Origin: Martelella sp. AD-3 | Lineage (GTDB): Bacteria; Pseudomonadota; Alphaproteobacteria; Rhizobiales; Rhizobiaceae | Direction of reading: 5' to 3' | Assembly: GCF_001578105.1 (NCBI RefSeq) | Contig: NZ_CP014275.1 | Span: 1,240,001-1,304,000, forward strand | DNA length: 64,000 nucleotides | Shown here: positions 1 through 11,046 of the stretch, in pieces | Position numbering within the stretch: position 1 is the stretch's first letter | Layout: each line of letters begins with the position of its first letter | Notes under the pieces: model-generated | The model's input: only the letters and a program-made list of their open reading frames with translations | Database searches by the model: none | Told to the model about the DNA's origin: nothing | Position numbers and translations under genes: made by a program

Positions 1-16
1 CGGACGAGGATGCGGA

Positions 17-1045
17 ATGTCGGGGACACTTGGCAGCGCGGATGCCAATGGCGGACCGGTTCGCCACATTCCGGTCATGCTTGCCGAGGTGCTGGGTGCG
101 CTTGCACCGGCACCCGGCAAGGTCATTCTCGACGGCACGTTCGGCGCCGGCGGCTATTCCAGGGCGCTGCTTGATGCCGGCGCAACGGTTATCGGTCTCG
201 ATCGCGACCCGACAGCCATTGCCGCGGCGAAAGACATGCTGGCGGCCTATGGCGACCGCCTGACCCTCCATCACACCCAGTTCTCGGCTCTCGATCGGTT
301 CGCGCCCGAAGGCGGGCTCGACGGCGTCGTACTCGACATCGGCGTTTCCTCCATGCAGATCGACGAGGCCGAGCGCGGCTTCTCCTTCCAGAAGAACGGG
401 CCGCTCGACATGCGCATGTCGGGCGAGGGGGTATCGGCCGCCGATGTCGTCAACCGCGCCAAGGTCTCCGACCTCACCCGCATCTTCGGCATTCTCGGCG
501 AGGAGAAGAATGCGGGCCGCATTGCCCGCGCCATCGACAAGCGCCGACAGGACGAGCCGTTCGTCACCACGCGCGACCTTGCCGGGCTGATCGAGATCGT
601 GACGCCCCGCCGCGCCAAGGACAAGATCCATCCGGCGACCCGCGTGTTCCAGGCGCTGCGCGTCTATGTCAATGACGAACTCGGCGAGCTGGCCGGCGCG
701 CTTCTGGCGGCCGAGCGCGCGCTGAAGCCCGGCGGTGTGCTTGCCGTCGTCACCTTCCACTCGCTGGAAGACCGGATCGTCAAGCAGTTTGTCAGTGCCC
801 GTCTCGGCAAGGCCGGCGGCTCGCGCCATCTGCCGGCGGTCGAACCGGAGCCGGCGCTGTTTTCGCAACATGGCAAGGCCATGGTTTCGGCCAGCGACGC
901 CGAGGCCGCCGACAATCCCCGTGCGCGATCGGCCAAGCTCAGGGCCGCGATCCGCACGGATGCTTCCGCGCCGCAAACCGGGCTCGACGCCTTCGGCCTG
1001 CCGGCCCTTGCCGATCTTCACCGCCTTGGAGGCTTCGAGAACTGA
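17..1045 (+). CDS. rsmH: 16S rRNA (cytosine(1402)-N(4))-methyltransferase RsmH
   Basis: RsmH (MraW) uses S-adenosylmethionine to N4-methylate C1402 of 16S rRNA in the ribosomal P site. The 342-residue protein shows the SAM-binding [10 protein letters not shown] segment at about 39-48, LDRD at about 61-64, DIGVSSMQ at about 107-114, DMRM near 131, and the late TFHSLEDR motif, all typical of the family. The ATG at 17 follows a GGACGAGGA ribosome site. It is the usual first or second gene of the dcw cluster, and its stop overlaps the ftsL start as TGATG, so the two are probably translationally coupled. Length and motifs are complete; mraZ, the usual upstream neighbour, would lie outside the window. 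Confidence 0.97.
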   Translation: MSGTLGSADANGGPVRHIPVMLAEVLGALAPAPGKVILDGTFGAGGYSRALLDAGATVIGLDRDPTAIAAAKDMLAAYGDRLTLHHTQFSALDRFAPEGGLDGVVLDIGVSSMQIDEAERGFSFQKNGPLDMRMSGEGVSAADVVNRAKVSDLTRIFGILGEEKNAGRIARAIDKRRQDEPFVTTRDLAGLIEIVTPRRAKDKIHPATRVFQALRVYVNDELGELAGALLAAERALKPGGVLAVVTFHSLEDRIVKQFVSARLGKAGGSRHLPAVEPEPALFSQHGKAMVSASDAEAADNPRARSAKLRAAIRTDASAPQTGLDAFGLPALADLHRLGGFEN

Positions 1046-1422
1046 TGCTGCGTCCGCTCGATCTCATTCTCATTCTGGTGATGGTGGCGACCGCGACCGT
1101 CACCTACACGATCAAATACAGCGCCGAGGCGACGCTCGACGAGGTGCGCAGCCTCGAGGACCAGATCGCGCTCGAGGAAAACAATATCGACCTGCTGAAG
1201 GCCGACGAGGCGCTTCTGACCCAGCCCGCCCGCATGGCGCGGCTTTCCGAGTTCTTCGCCGCAGAGCTTGGCCTTCAGCCGGCCGAACCCGAACAGATCG
1301 CGACGCTCGACCAGCTTCCGCCGATTGCGCCGGAGCCGCAGCCGGAAGACCTTCCGCCGCTGATGGCCGGGGACGCGCCCGACGGCACGGATATCGTCAT
1401 AACCGGATCGGTGACACCATGA
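1045..1422 (+). CDS. ftsL: Cell division protein FtsL
   Basis: This small bitopic divisome protein is 125 residues long. It has one membrane segment at about residues 5-22, then a predicted coiled coil at about 30-60 rich in Glu, Leu and Asp, and a proline- and acid-rich tail. FtsL sequences are poorly conserved, so the call rests on topology and on position between rsmH and ftsI. It should sit in the inner membrane with its coiled coil in the periplasm, joining FtsB and FtsQ and activating FtsW/FtsI. It overlaps rsmH by one base and the ftsI start by four bases. Confidence 0.88.
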   Translation: MLRPLDLILILVMVATATVTYTIKYSAEATLDEVRSLEDQIALEENNIDLLKADEALLTQPARMARLSEFFAAELGLQPAEPEQIATLDQLPPIAPEPQPEDLPPLMAGDAPDGTDIVITGSVTP

Positions 1423-3158
1423 TGAACCTTCCCCGCATCTTCAAGAGAAAGCCGAAAGCCGCCGAACGCGGCGCCGAAGAAACGGCGCGGCCGGATGTTT
1501 TTCAGGGAACGGCGAAGAAGCGCGTTAATCTGGCGCGCAGTCGCGTCGCCTTTGTCACCGTCGCCTTCGTCGCCGTCTACGCGATCATCGGCGGCAGGCT
1601 GGTTCACTATTCGCTGGCCAAGGAGGATGGCACCGTTGCCCGAGCGGCCATGCCGCTGACGCTGGCGCGACGCCCGGATATCGTCGACCGAAACGGCGCC
1701 GTCCTTGCCACCGATGTCCGGATGATGTCGCTTTACGCCGACCCGTCGATGATCACCAGCGCTGACGACGTTCTCGATTCGCTTCTGCCGATCTTCCCCG
1801 ATCTCGATGCCAAGCGCGCCTACCGGCTGCTGAATTCCAAGGGCGAGTTTGTTTGGCTCAAGCGCCAGATCACGCCCAAGCAGCAGAGCCAGGTGCTCGC
1901 CGCCGGCGTGCCCGGCGTCGGCTTCCGTCCGGAAGTGCACCGTTTCTATCCCGGCGGCCCGCAGGCGGCCCATATTCTCGGCCTCGTCGATATCGACAAT
2001 CACGGCCTGTCCGGCATCGAGCGCTACATGGACAGGACCGACGGCATTTCCGGCCTGATGGGCCTTGGCCTGTCCGGCGCGATGGACCTGAAGCCGTTCG
2101 AGACATCGATCGATCTGCGCGCCCAGAGCATCCTGCGCGATGTGCTGGTGGAAGGCGTCAATAAATTCCATGCCATCGGCGCCACCGGCACCGTTCTCGA
2201 CGTCAATACCGGCGAGATCGTCGCGCTCGCCTCGGTGCCCGACTTCGATCCGAACAATCCACCGCCCGCGACCGATCCGCGTATGCTGAACGACGCGATC
2301 ACCGGCGTTTACGAAATGGGCTCGACGTTCAAGATTTTCACGCTGGCGATGGGGCTGGAGTCCGGCAAGTTCACGATGGACAGCCTGGTTGACGCGAAAA
2401 CGCCTCTGATCTTCGGTCGCTCGCGCATCCGCGACGACCACGCCCAGAACCGGATCCTGACCTATCCGGAAGTCTTCACATATTCCTCCAATATCGGCGC
2501 GTCGCGCATCGCCGCCGCCGTCGGCCCGGACTATCAGCGCACATTCCTGGAGGATCTCGGCCTGCTAGACAAGATCGACACCGAGATCGGCGGCGCGGGA
2601 ACGCCCCAGCGGCCGCAGAAATGGGGCGGCGTTTTCTCCGCGACCGTTTCCTTCGGCCAGGGCGTGACCACGACATCGCTGCAGACCGCCGCCGCGGCCG
2701 CCGCGCTGGTCAACGGCGGCAAGCTTCTGACGCCGACCTTCCTGCCGCGCAGCCGCGAGGAGGCTGATCGGGTCGCCAGGCACGTGGTTTCGAAGGAAAC
2801 CAGCGACAAGATGCGCTATCTCCTGAGGCTGAACGGCACGAACGGCTCCGGCCGGAACGGGCAGGTGCCCGGCTATCGCGTCGGCGCCAAGACCGGCACG
2901 TCGGAAAAGATCATCGACGGCAAATATTCGAAAGATCGCAATTTCAACGCATTTCTTGCCGCATTTCCCATGGACAACCCGCAATATGTCGTCCTGGTGA
3001 CGATTGACGATGCCAAGAAGGTCGAGGGGGTCCCCGGCCGCACGGCTGCCTGGAACGCCGGCCCTATGACCGGCGAGGTCATTCGTCGCATCGCGCCCAT
3101 CCTTGGGGTCGACCCTGATTTCGGACAAGAAGGCAATGCGCTTCTTGCGGGATATTGA
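1419..3158 (+). CDS. ftsI: Penicillin-binding protein 3, septal transpeptidase FtsI
   Basis: FtsI is the septum-specific D,D-transpeptidase that crosslinks peptidoglycan during division. The 579-residue protein has a basic cytoplasmic start, one membrane segment at about 43-59, a PBP dimerisation domain, and a transpeptidase domain. The catalytic motifs are all visible: STFK at about 302-305 (nucleophile Ser), SSN at about 354-356 and KTGT at about 491-494. The reading frame is open far upstream to 735, but the start is set by ATGATG at 1419/1422 overlapping the ftsL stop; either ATG is possible. It works with FtsW, encoded further down the cluster. Confidence 0.96.
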   Translation: MMNLPRIFKRKPKAAERGAEETARPDVFQGTAKKRVNLARSRVAFVTVAFVAVYAIIGGRLVHYSLAKEDGTVARAAMPLTLARRPDIVDRNGAVLATDVRMMSLYADPSMITSADDVLDSLLPIFPDLDAKRAYRLLNSKGEFVWLKRQITPKQQSQVLAAGVPGVGFRPEVHRFYPGGPQAAHILGLVDIDNHGLSGIERYMDRTDGISGLMGLGLSGAMDLKPFETSIDLRAQSILRDVLVEGVNKFHAIGATGTVLDVNTGEIVALASVPDFDPNNPPPATDPRMLNDAITGVYEMGSTFKIFTLAMGLESGKFTMDSLVDAKTPLIFGRSRIRDDHAQNRILTYPEVFTYSSNIGASRIAAAVGPDYQRTFLEDLGLLDKIDTEIGGAGTPQRPQKWGGVFSATVSFGQGVTTTSLQTAAAAAALVNGGKLLTPTFLPRSREEADRVARHVVSKETSDKMRYLLRLNGTNGSGRNGQVPGYRVGAKTGTSEKIIDGKYSKDRNFNAFLAAFPMDNPQYVVLVTIDDAKKVEGVPGRTAAWNAGPMTGEVIRRIAPILGVDPDFGQEGNALLAGY

Positions 3159-3239
3159 GATATGATTCGGGCCGGCCCGGCCCGAGACCGGCCTTGGGCA
3201 GCGTTGGACAATGCCGGAGATTAAGAGAAGATATCGACA

Positions 3240-4697
3240 ATGTTGATGCGGATGCTTGCCGGAACGGCCTTTCCTGAACTGAATGCGGCGCTTGCCGGGC
3301 GCGCCGGCGCGATCGAGATCACCGGGGTGACCGCCGACAGCCGGACGGCGAAGCCCGGCGCCCTGTTCGTCGCCATTGCCGGCACCAGGGCCGATGGCGC
3401 GGCCTATATAGAGGATGCGGCCGAAAGGGGAGCTGCGATCGCCGTCAGCGCGACCGCTCTCGACAGCGCCAGGATACCGGTGTTGCAGGTTGACAATCCG
3501 CGCCTGTTCCTCGCGCTTGCCGCCGCCCGTTTCTTCGGCGCCCAGCCGCAGACCATGATCGCCGTGACCGGGACGGCCGGCAAGACTTCGGTGGCCGCCT
3601 TCACGCGCCAGATCTGGGCCCATGCCGGGCATCCTGCCGCCATGATCGGCACCACCGGCGTGACAGCGCCGGGCCGCAAGGACTATGGCGCGCTGACGAC
3701 GCCCGATCCCGCCGTCCTGCATGCTTTGCTGGCCGAACTGGCTGCCGACGGCGTGACCCATGCGGCGATGGAGGCCTCCAGCCACGGGCTCGACCAGTAC
3801 CGGCTTGACGGCGTTCGCCTTGCGGCGGCCGGCTTTACCAATCTTGGGCGTGACCACATGGATTACCACCCGACGGTGGAACATTATTTCGCCGCCAAGA
3901 TGCATCTCTTCGACCGCGTTCTGCCGCGCGGGCTGCCGGCGATCATCAACGCCGACGACGCATGGTCGGGCCGCGCAGCCGAGGCCGCGAAAGCGGCCGG
4001 GCACGAAGTGCTGACGGTCGGCCGCAAGGGCGATTTCCTGACGCTGAAACGCGCCGAGCAGAAGCGCGACAGCCAGTTTGCAGAAGTTCTGCACGCGGGT
4101 TCGATCCACGAGGTGCGCCTGCCGCTTGCCGGTGAATTCCAGATATCGAATGCCCTTGTCGCCGCCGGTCTTGCGATCGCCACCGGCGTTCCGGCAAAGG
4201 ACGCGCTTGCCGCCCTCGAGAAACTGGAAGGCGCAGACGGCCGGCTGCAGCTTGCCGGCAAGGCGGCAAACGGCGCGCTGGCCTATGTGGACTATGCCCA
4301 CAAACCGGACGCGCTGGAAAAGGTTCTGGCCGCCGTCCGGCCCTTTACCACCGGCCGCGTCATCGTCGTCTTCGGCTGCGGCGGCGACCGCGACAAGGGC
4401 AAGCGGCCGATCATGGGCGAGATTGCCGCGCGGCTCGCCGATGTCGTGATCGTCACCGACGACAACCCGCGCTCCGAAGAGCCGGACGTGATCCGGTCCG
4501 AGATCATGGCGGCCGCGCCCGGCGCGATCGAGATCGGCGATCGCCGCGAGGCCATCATCCATGCGGCCGCTCTTCTGAAAACGGGCGACACGCTGATCGT
4601 CGCCGGCAAGGGACATGAGGAAGGGCAGACGGCCAATGGCGTCACCCGCCCCTTCTCCGATATTGCTGAAGTGAAAAAAGCGCTGGAGGGTATCTGA
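3240..4697 (+). CDS. murE: UDP-MurNAc-tripeptide synthetase MurE (meso-DAP adding)
   Basis: This cytoplasmic Mur ligase adds meso-diaminopimelate to UDP-MurNAc-L-Ala-D-Glu using ATP. The 485-residue protein has the three-domain Mur layout. The ATP loop is TGTAGKTS at about 110-117, with Ala where many MurE proteins have Asn. The DNPR motif near residue 407 is the signature of meso-DAP specificity, in keeping with a Gram-negative wall. The start codon ATG at 3240 lies 81 bases after ftsI behind an AAGAGAAG sequence. The murF start follows its stop by two bases. Confidence 0.97.
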   Translation: MLMRMLAGTAFPELNAALAGRAGAIEITGVTADSRTAKPGALFVAIAGTRADGAAYIEDAAERGAAIAVSATALDSARIPVLQVDNPRLFLALAAARFFGAQPQTMIAVTGTAGKTSVAAFTRQIWAHAGHPAAMIGTTGVTAPGRKDYGALTTPDPAVLHALLAELAADGVTHAAMEASSHGLDQYRLDGVRLAAAGFTNLGRDHMDYHPTVEHYFAAKMHLFDRVLPRGLPAIINADDAWSGRAAEAAKAAGHEVLTVGRKGDFLTLKRAEQKRDSQFAEVLHAGSIHEVRLPLAGEFQISNALVAAGLAIATGVPAKDALAALEKLEGADGRLQLAGKAANGALAYVDYAHKPDALEKVLAAVRPFTTGRVIVVFGCGGDRDKGKRPIMGEIAARLADVVIVTDDNPRSEEPDVIRSEIMAAAPGAIEIGDRREAIIHAAALLKTGDTLIVAGKGHEEGQTANGVTRPFSDIAEVKKALEGI

Positions 4698-4699
4698 CC

Positions 4700-6106
4700 G
4701 TGAGTTTGCTATGGACATCAGCCGAAATGGTCGCGGCCATGGATGGCCGTCCGCTGGGCGAACTGCCGGAAGGCATCAACGGCATTTCCATCGACAGCCG
4801 CTCGATTGCCCCCGGCGAAGCCTTCTTCGCCATCAAGGGCGACCGGGTGGACGGCCATTCCTTCGCAGGGCTTGCCGCCGCCAACGGCGCGGGGCTTCTG
4901 GTCATCTCCGAGGCGAAACTGCCGGCGCTCGGGCGTCTCACCTGTCCGATGATCGTGGTCGATGACGTGCTGGAGGCGATGGTGCGTCTCGCCGAGGCTT
5001 CGCGCGCGCGCGTTGCGGGCCGGATCATCGCCGTCACCGGTTCGGTCGGCAAGACTTCGACCAAGGAGATGATCGCGCGCGGGCTGAAGGCGTCCGGCAA
5101 GGTGCACGCGGCGGTCTCTTCCTTCAACAATCACTGGGGCGTGCCGCTGACGCTTGCGCGCATGCCGGCCGACACCGAATTCGGCGTGTTCGAGATCGGC
5201 ATGAACCATTCCGGCGAAATCCGCCCGCTGACAAAACTGGTGCGCCCGCATGTCGCATTGGTGACGACGATCGCGCCGGTTCATATCGGCAATTTCTCCG
5301 GGCTCAGGGAAATCACCGCCGCCAAGGCGGAGATCTTCGAGGGGCTTGAGCCGGAGGGAGCGGCGATCATCAACCGCGACATCGAGGAATTCGAGCCCCT
5401 GGCGCGGGTCGCGAAGAATTGCGGCGCGCAGATCGTTTCCTTCGGCGAACATGCCAAGGCGCTGTTCCGGCTGCTCGACTACCGCACCGTCGGCGAAAAG
5501 GGGCACGTCCAGGCGCTGCTCGGCACGGAAGAGCCGGTTTCCTTCAATCTCGGTCTGCCCGGCCAGCATATGGCGGAAAACGCGCTTGCGGCGCTTGCGG
5601 CGATCTCCATGGCCGGCGGCGATGCCCATGCAGCCCTGGAAGCGCTCGAGAATGCCGAACAGCTGAAGGGCAGGGGGCAGCGCCGGCTGCTTTCGATCGG
5701 CAATGGCAGCTTCACCCTGATCGATGAAAGCTATAACGCCAATCCGGCCTCGATGCGGGCCGCACTGGAATTGCTGGGCGCGGGCACGGGCGACGGACGC
5801 AGGATCGCCGTACTCGGCGATATGCTGGAACTCGGCGACTATGCCGCCGAAGCGCATGAGGCGCTTGCCGGACCGCTGGTCTCGGCCGGCGTCACCGATG
5901 TCTGGCTTGCGGGAGAGCATATGCAGGTTCTCAGAGACGCTCTTCCGGAAAGTATTGCTGTGGAATACCGGGCGAATGCCGACGAACTGGCGGAATTCGC
6001 CATCGGCGCGGTCGCGGCCGGTGACACGGTGATGGTAAAGTCATCCAACGGGCTGGGATTCGGCAGGATCGTCGCGAGACTGACCGGGGCCTATCCCGCG
6101 CGGTGA
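4700..6106 (+). CDS. murF: UDP-MurNAc-tripeptide:D-Ala-D-Ala ligase MurF
   Basis: MurF adds D-alanyl-D-alanine to the UDP-MurNAc tripeptide, completing the cytoplasmic pentapeptide precursor. The 468-residue protein starts with GTG at 4700, behind GGAGGG at the end of murE. Its ATP loop reads TGSVGKTSTKE near residue 113, and the ESYNANP segment near 346 is a typical MurF landmark. Spacing of two bases from murE implies co-transcription. No truncation or frame change is visible. D-Ala-D-Ala is supplied by Ddl, encoded later in the same cluster. Confidence 0.97.
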   Translation: MSLLWTSAEMVAAMDGRPLGELPEGINGISIDSRSIAPGEAFFAIKGDRVDGHSFAGLAAANGAGLLVISEAKLPALGRLTCPMIVVDDVLEAMVRLAEASRARVAGRIIAVTGSVGKTSTKEMIARGLKASGKVHAAVSSFNNHWGVPLTLARMPADTEFGVFEIGMNHSGEIRPLTKLVRPHVALVTTIAPVHIGNFSGLREITAAKAEIFEGLEPEGAAIINRDIEEFEPLARVAKNCGAQIVSFGEHAKALFRLLDYRTVGEKGHVQALLGTEEPVSFNLGLPGQHMAENALAALAAISMAGGDAHAALEALENAEQLKGRGQRRLLSIGNGSFTLIDESYNANPASMRAALELLGAGTGDGRRIAVLGDMLELGDYAAEAHEALAGPLVSAGVTDVWLAGEHMQVLRDALPESIAVEYRANADELAEFAIGAVAAGDTVMVKSSNGLGFGRIVARLTGAYPAR

Positions 6107-6144
6107 TAAACCGCTGATAAACGATTTTCGTGGTAAACAGACGT

Positions 6145-6173
6145 TTGACATGCCGCGAGATACGCAATTATGA
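6145..6173 (+). promoter_or_regulatory. Candidate sigma-70 promoter before mraY
   Basis: The 133-base murF-mraY gap holds a perfect -35 hexamer TTGACA at 6145-6150 and a moderate -10 sequence TTATGA at 6168-6173, separated by 17 bases. This could be an internal promoter for the mraY-to-ftsZ half of the cluster. No start-site data are available, so this is inference from sequence. Confidence 0.4.
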
Positions 6174-6239
6174 AGCGCCGGTTGCGGCCCGTTCGGGGGC
6201 CGGTTCGGCGCGTTCCGCCGTCGCTGGAAAGGGGCGTTC

Positions 6240-7340
6240 ATGCTGATTTGGCTTGTGGAGCTGTCCGACAAGTTCCAGTTTTTCAATCTGTTCCGCTATA
6301 TCACCTTCCGCTCCGGCGCTGCTGTCTTTACCTCGGCCCTGATCGTCTTCCTCTTCGGTCCGCGCATCATCGCCGCGCTCAGAATCAGGCAGGGAAAGGG
6401 CCAGCCGATCCGCGCAGACGGTCCGCAGACGCATTTCAAGAAGGCCGGCACGCCGACCATGGGCGGACTGATGATCCTCGCCGGCATTGTCGGTTCCGCG
6501 TTGTTGTGGGCCGATCTTTCAAACGCCTATGTGGTCGCCACGCTGCTGGTTACGCTCGGTTTCGGGGCGATCGGCTTTTACGACGACTATCTCAAGGTCA
6601 CCAAACAGTCCGACAAGGGCTTTTCCGGCAGGCGGCGGTTGTTCTTCGAATTCATCATCGCCGGCGTTGCCGTCGCCTTCATGATGTATGCCGCCAATCT
6701 GGCGACGATCGACGGCGCGACGCTCGGCTCGGCGCTGACCTTTCCCTTCTTCAAGGACGTGATCATCGATCTCGGCTGGTTCTTCATCCCCTTCGGCGCC
6801 TTCGTGATCGTCGCCGCCGGAAATTCGGTGAACCTGACCGACGGCCTTGACGGGCTTGCCACCGTGCCGGTGATCATCGCCTCCGGCTCCTTCGCGCTGA
6901 TCGCCTATGTCGTCGGCAATTCGGTCTTCGCCACCTATCTGCAGATCAATTACGTGCCGGGCACGGGCGAACTCGTGGTGCTGCTTTCCGCCGTCATCGG
7001 CGCCTGCATGGGTTTTTTATGGTTCAACGCCCCGCCTGCGGCGATCTTCATGGGCGATACCGGTTCGCTGGCGCTCGGCGGGCTGATCGGCTCCGTCGCG
7101 GTCGCCACCAAGCATGAAATCGTGATGGCGATCATCTGCGGCCTTTTCGTGCTCGAGGCGCTCTCCGTCATAATCCAGGTCGCCGTCTACAAGAAGACCG
7201 CCAAGCGTGTCTTCCTGATGGCGCCGATCCACCACCATTTCGAAAAGCTCGGCTGGACCGAGAGCCAGGTCGTGATCCGTTTCTGGATCATCTCCTTCGG
7301 CCTCGCCCTGATCGGCCTTTCGACCCTGAAGCTTCGATAG
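6240..7340 (+). CDS. mraY: Phospho-MurNAc-pentapeptide transferase MraY
   Basis: MraY moves phospho-MurNAc-pentapeptide onto undecaprenyl phosphate to make lipid I at the inner membrane. The 366-residue protein is highly hydrophobic with about ten membrane segments. It carries the family motifs FYDDYLK near 118, [10 protein letters not shown] near 200, [12 protein letters not shown] near 270 and PIHHHFE near 329; the Asp residues are the magnesium and catalytic ligands. The start ATG at 6240 follows a GGAAAGGGG ribosome site. The 133-base gap before it contains a possible promoter. Product lipid I is the substrate of MurG, encoded downstream. Confidence 0.97.
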   Translation: MLIWLVELSDKFQFFNLFRYITFRSGAAVFTSALIVFLFGPRIIAALRIRQGKGQPIRADGPQTHFKKAGTPTMGGLMILAGIVGSALLWADLSNAYVVATLLVTLGFGAIGFYDDYLKVTKQSDKGFSGRRRLFFEFIIAGVAVAFMMYAANLATIDGATLGSALTFPFFKDVIIDLGWFFIPFGAFVIVAAGNSVNLTDGLDGLATVPVIIASGSFALIAYVVGNSVFATYLQINYVPGTGELVVLLSAVIGACMGFLWFNAPPAAIFMGDTGSLALGGLIGSVAVATKHEIVMAIICGLFVLEALSVIIQVAVYKKTAKRVFLMAPIHHHFEKLGWTESQVVIRFWIISFGLALIGLSTLKLR

Positions 7341-7351
7341 GAAGATAATCC

Positions 7352-8758
7352 GTGATCCCGGTCTCCGTCTTTTCCGGCAAGAAGGTCGCCCTTTTCGGGC
7401 TCGGCGGCTCGGGCCTTGCGAGCGCGAAGGCGCTTGTGACGGGCGGCGCGGATGTGGTCGCCTATGACGACCGCGCGGAAAGCCGGGCGGCGGCGGCCGA
7501 AGCGGGTATTGCCGTGGTTGACCTGAGGGAGGCGGACTGGGGTAGCTTCGACGCGCTGGTTCTGGCGCCCGGCGTGCCACTTACCCATCCCAAACCGCAC
7601 TGGACGGTGGAACTGGCGAGAGCCGCCGGCGTCGAAATCATCGGCGATGTGGAGCTTTTTGCCCGCGAGCGCCGCGCGACTTGCCCCGAGGCCAGGCTGA
7701 TCGCGATCACCGGCACCAACGGCAAATCGACGACGACGGCGCTGATCGGCCACATCCTCAAGGAAGCCGGGCGCGATGCTGAGGTTGGCGGCAATATCGG
7801 CCGTGCCGTGCTCGACCTCGCGCCGCTTTCTCCCGAGCGGTTCTACGTGGTGGAATGCTCCTCCTACCAGATCGATCTTTCGCCGACGCTCGATGCAGAT
7901 GTCGGCCTCCTCCTGAACCTGACGCCGGATCATCTCGACCGTCATGGCGACATGAACCGCTATGCGGCCATCAAGGCGCGGCTGGTGGCAGGCGCGAAAA
8001 CCGCCGTCATCGGCGCCGACGACGACTTTTGCCGCGCGATAGCCCGCCGCCTGCGCGATGAAGGCCACGCCGTGGTCCCCGTTTCGGCGGATATCACCCA
8101 TGTCGAGGCGGGTCTTGCCTTTGACGGGCGGGCCATTGTCGCGGCCGAGGATGGCCGCGTGGTTGTCGATCTTTCCGGTCATACGGTTTTGCGCGGGGCC
8201 CATAACGGCCAGAACGTCGCCGCGGCGATTGCCGCCTGCCGTGCGGTCGGGCTTTCGGATGCGGAAATCCGCGCAGGCATCGCCACGTTCAAGGGGCTTG
8301 CCCATCGCATGCAGCCGATCGCGCGGCGCGGCAAGGTGCTGTTCGTCAATGACTCCAAGGCGACCAATGCGGAAGCGGCGGCGCCCGCGCTGAAAACCTT
8401 CGACACGATCTACTGGATCGCCGGCGGACGGGCAAAACAGGGCGGCATTGCCGCGCTCGAGATGTTCTTTCCGAAGATTGCCAGGTCCTATCTGATCGGA
8501 GAAGCGGCGGAAGCCTTCGCCGAAACGCTTGCCGGCAGAACCGAGATCGTTCTTTCCGGCACGCTGGAACAGGCGGTGCGCGATGCGGCGGGCGACGCGG
8601 CGGCGGATGACAGGGAGGCGCCGGTCGTTCTCCTGTCGCCGGCCTGCGCCAGTTTCGACCAGTTCGGAAGTTTCGAAAAGCGGGGCGATGCCTTCGTCAG
8701 CGCCGTGATGGCGCTTGATGGCGTGAGCCCGCCCGATGACAGCGGCAGGGGGAAATAA
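7352..8758 (+). CDS. murD: UDP-MurNAc-L-alanine:D-glutamate ligase MurD
   Basis: MurD attaches D-glutamate to UDP-MurNAc-L-Ala in the cytoplasm. The 468-residue protein starts at a GTG 11 bases after mraY, behind GGAAGATAA. An N-terminal nucleotide-type fold shows GLGGSGLA near 16-23. The ATP loop is [10 protein letters not shown] near 120-127, and the C-terminal domain has [15 protein letters not shown] near 331 and [10 protein letters not shown] near 430, both standard MurD features. The gene is in tight array with mraY and ftsW. Confidence 0.96.
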   Translation: MIPVSVFSGKKVALFGLGGSGLASAKALVTGGADVVAYDDRAESRAAAAEAGIAVVDLREADWGSFDALVLAPGVPLTHPKPHWTVELARAAGVEIIGDVELFARERRATCPEARLIAITGTNGKSTTTALIGHILKEAGRDAEVGGNIGRAVLDLAPLSPERFYVVECSSYQIDLSPTLDADVGLLLNLTPDHLDRHGDMNRYAAIKARLVAGAKTAVIGADDDFCRAIARRLRDEGHAVVPVSADITHVEAGLAFDGRAIVAAEDGRVVVDLSGHTVLRGAHNGQNVAAAIAACRAVGLSDAEIRAGIATFKGLAHRMQPIARRGKVLFVNDSKATNAEAAAPALKTFDTIYWIAGGRAKQGGIAALEMFFPKIARSYLIGEAAEAFAETLAGRTEIVLSGTLEQAVRDAAGDAAADDREAPVVLLSPACASFDQFGSFEKRGDAFVSAVMALDGVSPPDDSGRGK

Positions 8759-8761
8759 GCC

Positions 8762-9922
8762 ATGGTCTCTCGCGTCCAACGCGGACCGATCGCGGACTGG
8801 TTCTGGACCATCGACCGATGGCTGCTGGCGGCCTTCATCGCGCTGATGGGCATCGGTTTCATGCTGTCCTTCGCCGCATCGCCGGCCGTTGCCGATCGTC
8901 TCGGCTATGACAGTTTCCACTTCGTCCGTCGTCACGCGATCTTCCTCGCGCCCTCGCTTGCCGTGATGATCGGGCTTTCCTTCTGTTCGCCGCGGATGAT
9001 CCGAAGGCTCGCCGTGATCATCCTGGTCGGTTCGCTGATGATGATGGTCGCGACGCTCTTCATCGGCACGGCCAATAACGGGTCAAGACGGTGGATCGTG
9101 CTGGCCGGCTTTTCGCTGCAGCCGTCGGAATTCCTCAAGCCTGCCTTCGCCGTGGTCTGCGCCTGGCTGTTTGCCGAGCACCACCGCTATCCGGAGATAC
9201 CGGGCAATCTCTTTGCCGGACTGCTGTTCATCATTTCCGCCGTGCTCCTGATCGCCCAGCCGGACTTCGGCCAGACCGTGCTTCTGGGCATCGTCTGGGG
9301 CGGCATTTTCTTCATGGCCGGCATGTCGTGGCTCTGGATTGCCGGGCTCGCGGGCGCGGGCGTTGCCGGTTTTCTCGCGGCCTATGCCTGGCTGCCGCAC
9401 GTGACCTCGCGTATCGACCGGTTCCTGACAGGCGAGGGCGACAATCTCCAGGTCGAGCTTGCCGCCAAGGCTATCCAGCAGGGCGGGCTTTTCGGTCTCG
9501 GGCCGGGCGAGGGCATCGTCAAGCGCCGCCTGCCCGACAGCCATACGGACTTCGTCTTCTCCGTCGCGGCGGAGGAATTCGGCATTCTCTTCTGCATGTT
9601 CATCGTCGCGATCTTCGCCTTCATCGTGCTGCGCGGGCTCACACACGCCTATCGCGAGCGCGATGATTTTGCCCGTTTCGCCGTTGCCGGCCTCGTTCTG
9701 CAGATCGGCATGCAGTCGATCATCAATATCGGCGTTGCGCTGCAGCTGATGCCGGCCAAGGGCATGACCCTGCCGCTGATCTCGGCCGGGGGCTCGTCGA
9801 TGATCGCAACCTGCGTCGGCGCGGGCTTTATTTTGGCGTTGACGCGCCACCGGCCGGAAAAGCGCGCCCGACAGGACCACTTCTTTCAGCCGGGCCGATC
9901 GCGCGGCGTACCGGCGGAATAG
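8762..9922 (+). CDS. ftsW: Septal peptidoglycan glycosyltransferase FtsW
   Basis: FtsW is a SEDS-family polytopic membrane protein that polymerises lipid II at the septum as the partner of FtsI. The 386-residue protein has around ten hydrophobic segments. Recognisable SEDS sequence includes NGSRRWI near 102, LQPSEFLKP near 113, and LPLISAGGSS near 337. The start ATG at 8762 is three bases after the murD stop, preceded by GGCAGGGGGAAA. It lies between murD and murG in the usual dcw order. Confidence 0.96.
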   Translation: MVSRVQRGPIADWFWTIDRWLLAAFIALMGIGFMLSFAASPAVADRLGYDSFHFVRRHAIFLAPSLAVMIGLSFCSPRMIRRLAVIILVGSLMMMVATLFIGTANNGSRRWIVLAGFSLQPSEFLKPAFAVVCAWLFAEHHRYPEIPGNLFAGLLFIISAVLLIAQPDFGQTVLLGIVWGGIFFMAGMSWLWIAGLAGAGVAGFLAAYAWLPHVTSRIDRFLTGEGDNLQVELAAKAIQQGGLFGLGPGEGIVKRRLPDSHTDFVFSVAAEEFGILFCMFIVAIFAFIVLRGLTHAYRERDDFARFAVAGLVLQIGMQSIINIGVALQLMPAKGMTLPLISAGGSSMIATCVGAGFILALTRHRPEKRARQDHFFQPGRSRGVPAE

Positions 9923-9930
9923 GTTTTACC

Positions 9931-11046
9931 ATGGAAAGCAAGCTCTTCTTCCTCGCCGCCGGCGGGACCGGCGGACATGTTTTTCCGGCGGAAGCCCTGG
10001 CGCATGAACTGATCCGCCGGGGCCACACCGTCCATCTGGTGACGGATAGCCGCGCCGAGCGCTATTCGGGAAGCTTTCCGGCGGAAAGGATCCACATCGT
10101 GCCTTCGGCCACGATCGGCTCGAAGAACCCGATCTCGATCATCCGGGCCGGCTTCACACTGTTCAAGGGCTCGCGCGTGGCGCGGTCGCTGTTTGCGGCG
10201 TTCAGGCCTGCCGCGGTGATCGGCTTCGGCGGCTATCCGACGGTGCCTCCGCTCTATGCGGCAGCGGCCAGCGGCATTCCGTCCATGCTGCATGAGCAGA
10301 ATGCGGTGATGGGGCGCGCCAACAAGATGCTGGCCCCGCGCGTCAACGCCATTGCCGGCGGTTTCCTGACGGGCGAGGGCGAGCCGCTCGGCGCAAAGAT
10401 ATTTCAGACGGGCAATCCGGTACGGCCTGCCGTTCTGGAGGCGGCGAAGACCACCTATGGCGAGCGGACGGCGGACGCGCCCTTCAACCTCCTTGTCTTC
10501 GGCGGCAGCCAGGGGGCCCATTTCTTTGCCGATGCCGTTCCCGATGCGCTTGCCCGCCTTTCGCCCGAGATGCGAGCCCTGTTCCGCGTCACGCAGCAGG
10601 CGCGGCCGGAAGACGTCGATGCCGTGACCGCGCGCTTTGCCGAACTCGGCATTCCGGCGGACATCTCGCCCTTCTTCTCCGACATGGCACGGCGGATCGC
10701 AGAGGCCCATCTCGTCGTCTGCCGCTCCGGCGCCTCGACGGTGTCGGAACTCTCCGTTATCGGGCGTCCGGCGATCTATGTGCCCTATCCCCATGCGCTC
10801 GATCATGACCAGGCGGCCAATGCGGCGCTGGTTGCGGCGAACGGAGGCGCTGAGGTCGTGCGCCAGTCCGCGTTGACGGGCGAGCGTTTTTCGGAATTGT
10901 TAACCGAAGCGGTGAATGATCCGGAGAAACTGACTGCCGCGGCGCTCGCGGCAAAGGATGCAGGCAAACCCGACGCGACGGAACGGCTCGCCGATATGGC
11001 TGAGGCTCTGGCGTCGGGCAGAAAGATTGAAGGAACGGAAAGATGA
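9931..11046 (+). CDS. murG: UDP-GlcNAc:lipid I GlcNAc transferase MurG
   Basis: MurG adds GlcNAc to lipid I, giving lipid II on the cytoplasmic face of the inner membrane. The 371-residue GT28 protein has the glycine-rich [10 protein letters not shown] loop at 11-20, a second glycine-rich GGSQGA segment near 191, a [10 protein letters not shown] region near 267, and HEQNAVMG near 120. It starts eight bases after ftsW and shares an ATGA overlap with murC at 11043-11046, so the pair is probably translationally coupled. Confidence 0.97.
   Translation: MESKLFFLAAGGTGGHVFPAEALAHELIRRGHTVHLVTDSRAERYSGSFPAERIHIVPSATIGSKNPISIIRAGFTLFKGSRVARSLFAAFRPAAVIGFGGYPTVPPLYAAAASGIPSMLHEQNAVMGRANKMLAPRVNAIAGGFLTGEGEPLGAKIFQTGNPVRPAVLEAAKTTYGERTADAPFNLLVFGGSQGAHFFADAVPDALARLSPEMRALFRVTQQARPEDVDAVTARFAELGIPADISPFFSDMARRIAEAHLVVCRSGASTVSELSVIGRPAIYVPYPHALDHDQAANAALVAANGGAEVVRQSALTGERFSELLTEAVNDPEKLTAAALAAKDAGKPDATERLADMAEALASGRKIEGTER

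Noticed and set aside
735..1418. Upstream extension of the ftsI frame
   Set aside because: It overlaps rsmH and ftsL in another frame; FtsI sequence begins at the ATGATG at 1419.
2565..4718. Minus-strand open frame of 717 codons opposite ftsI and murE
   Set aside because: Shadow of real coding sequence; no family motifs.
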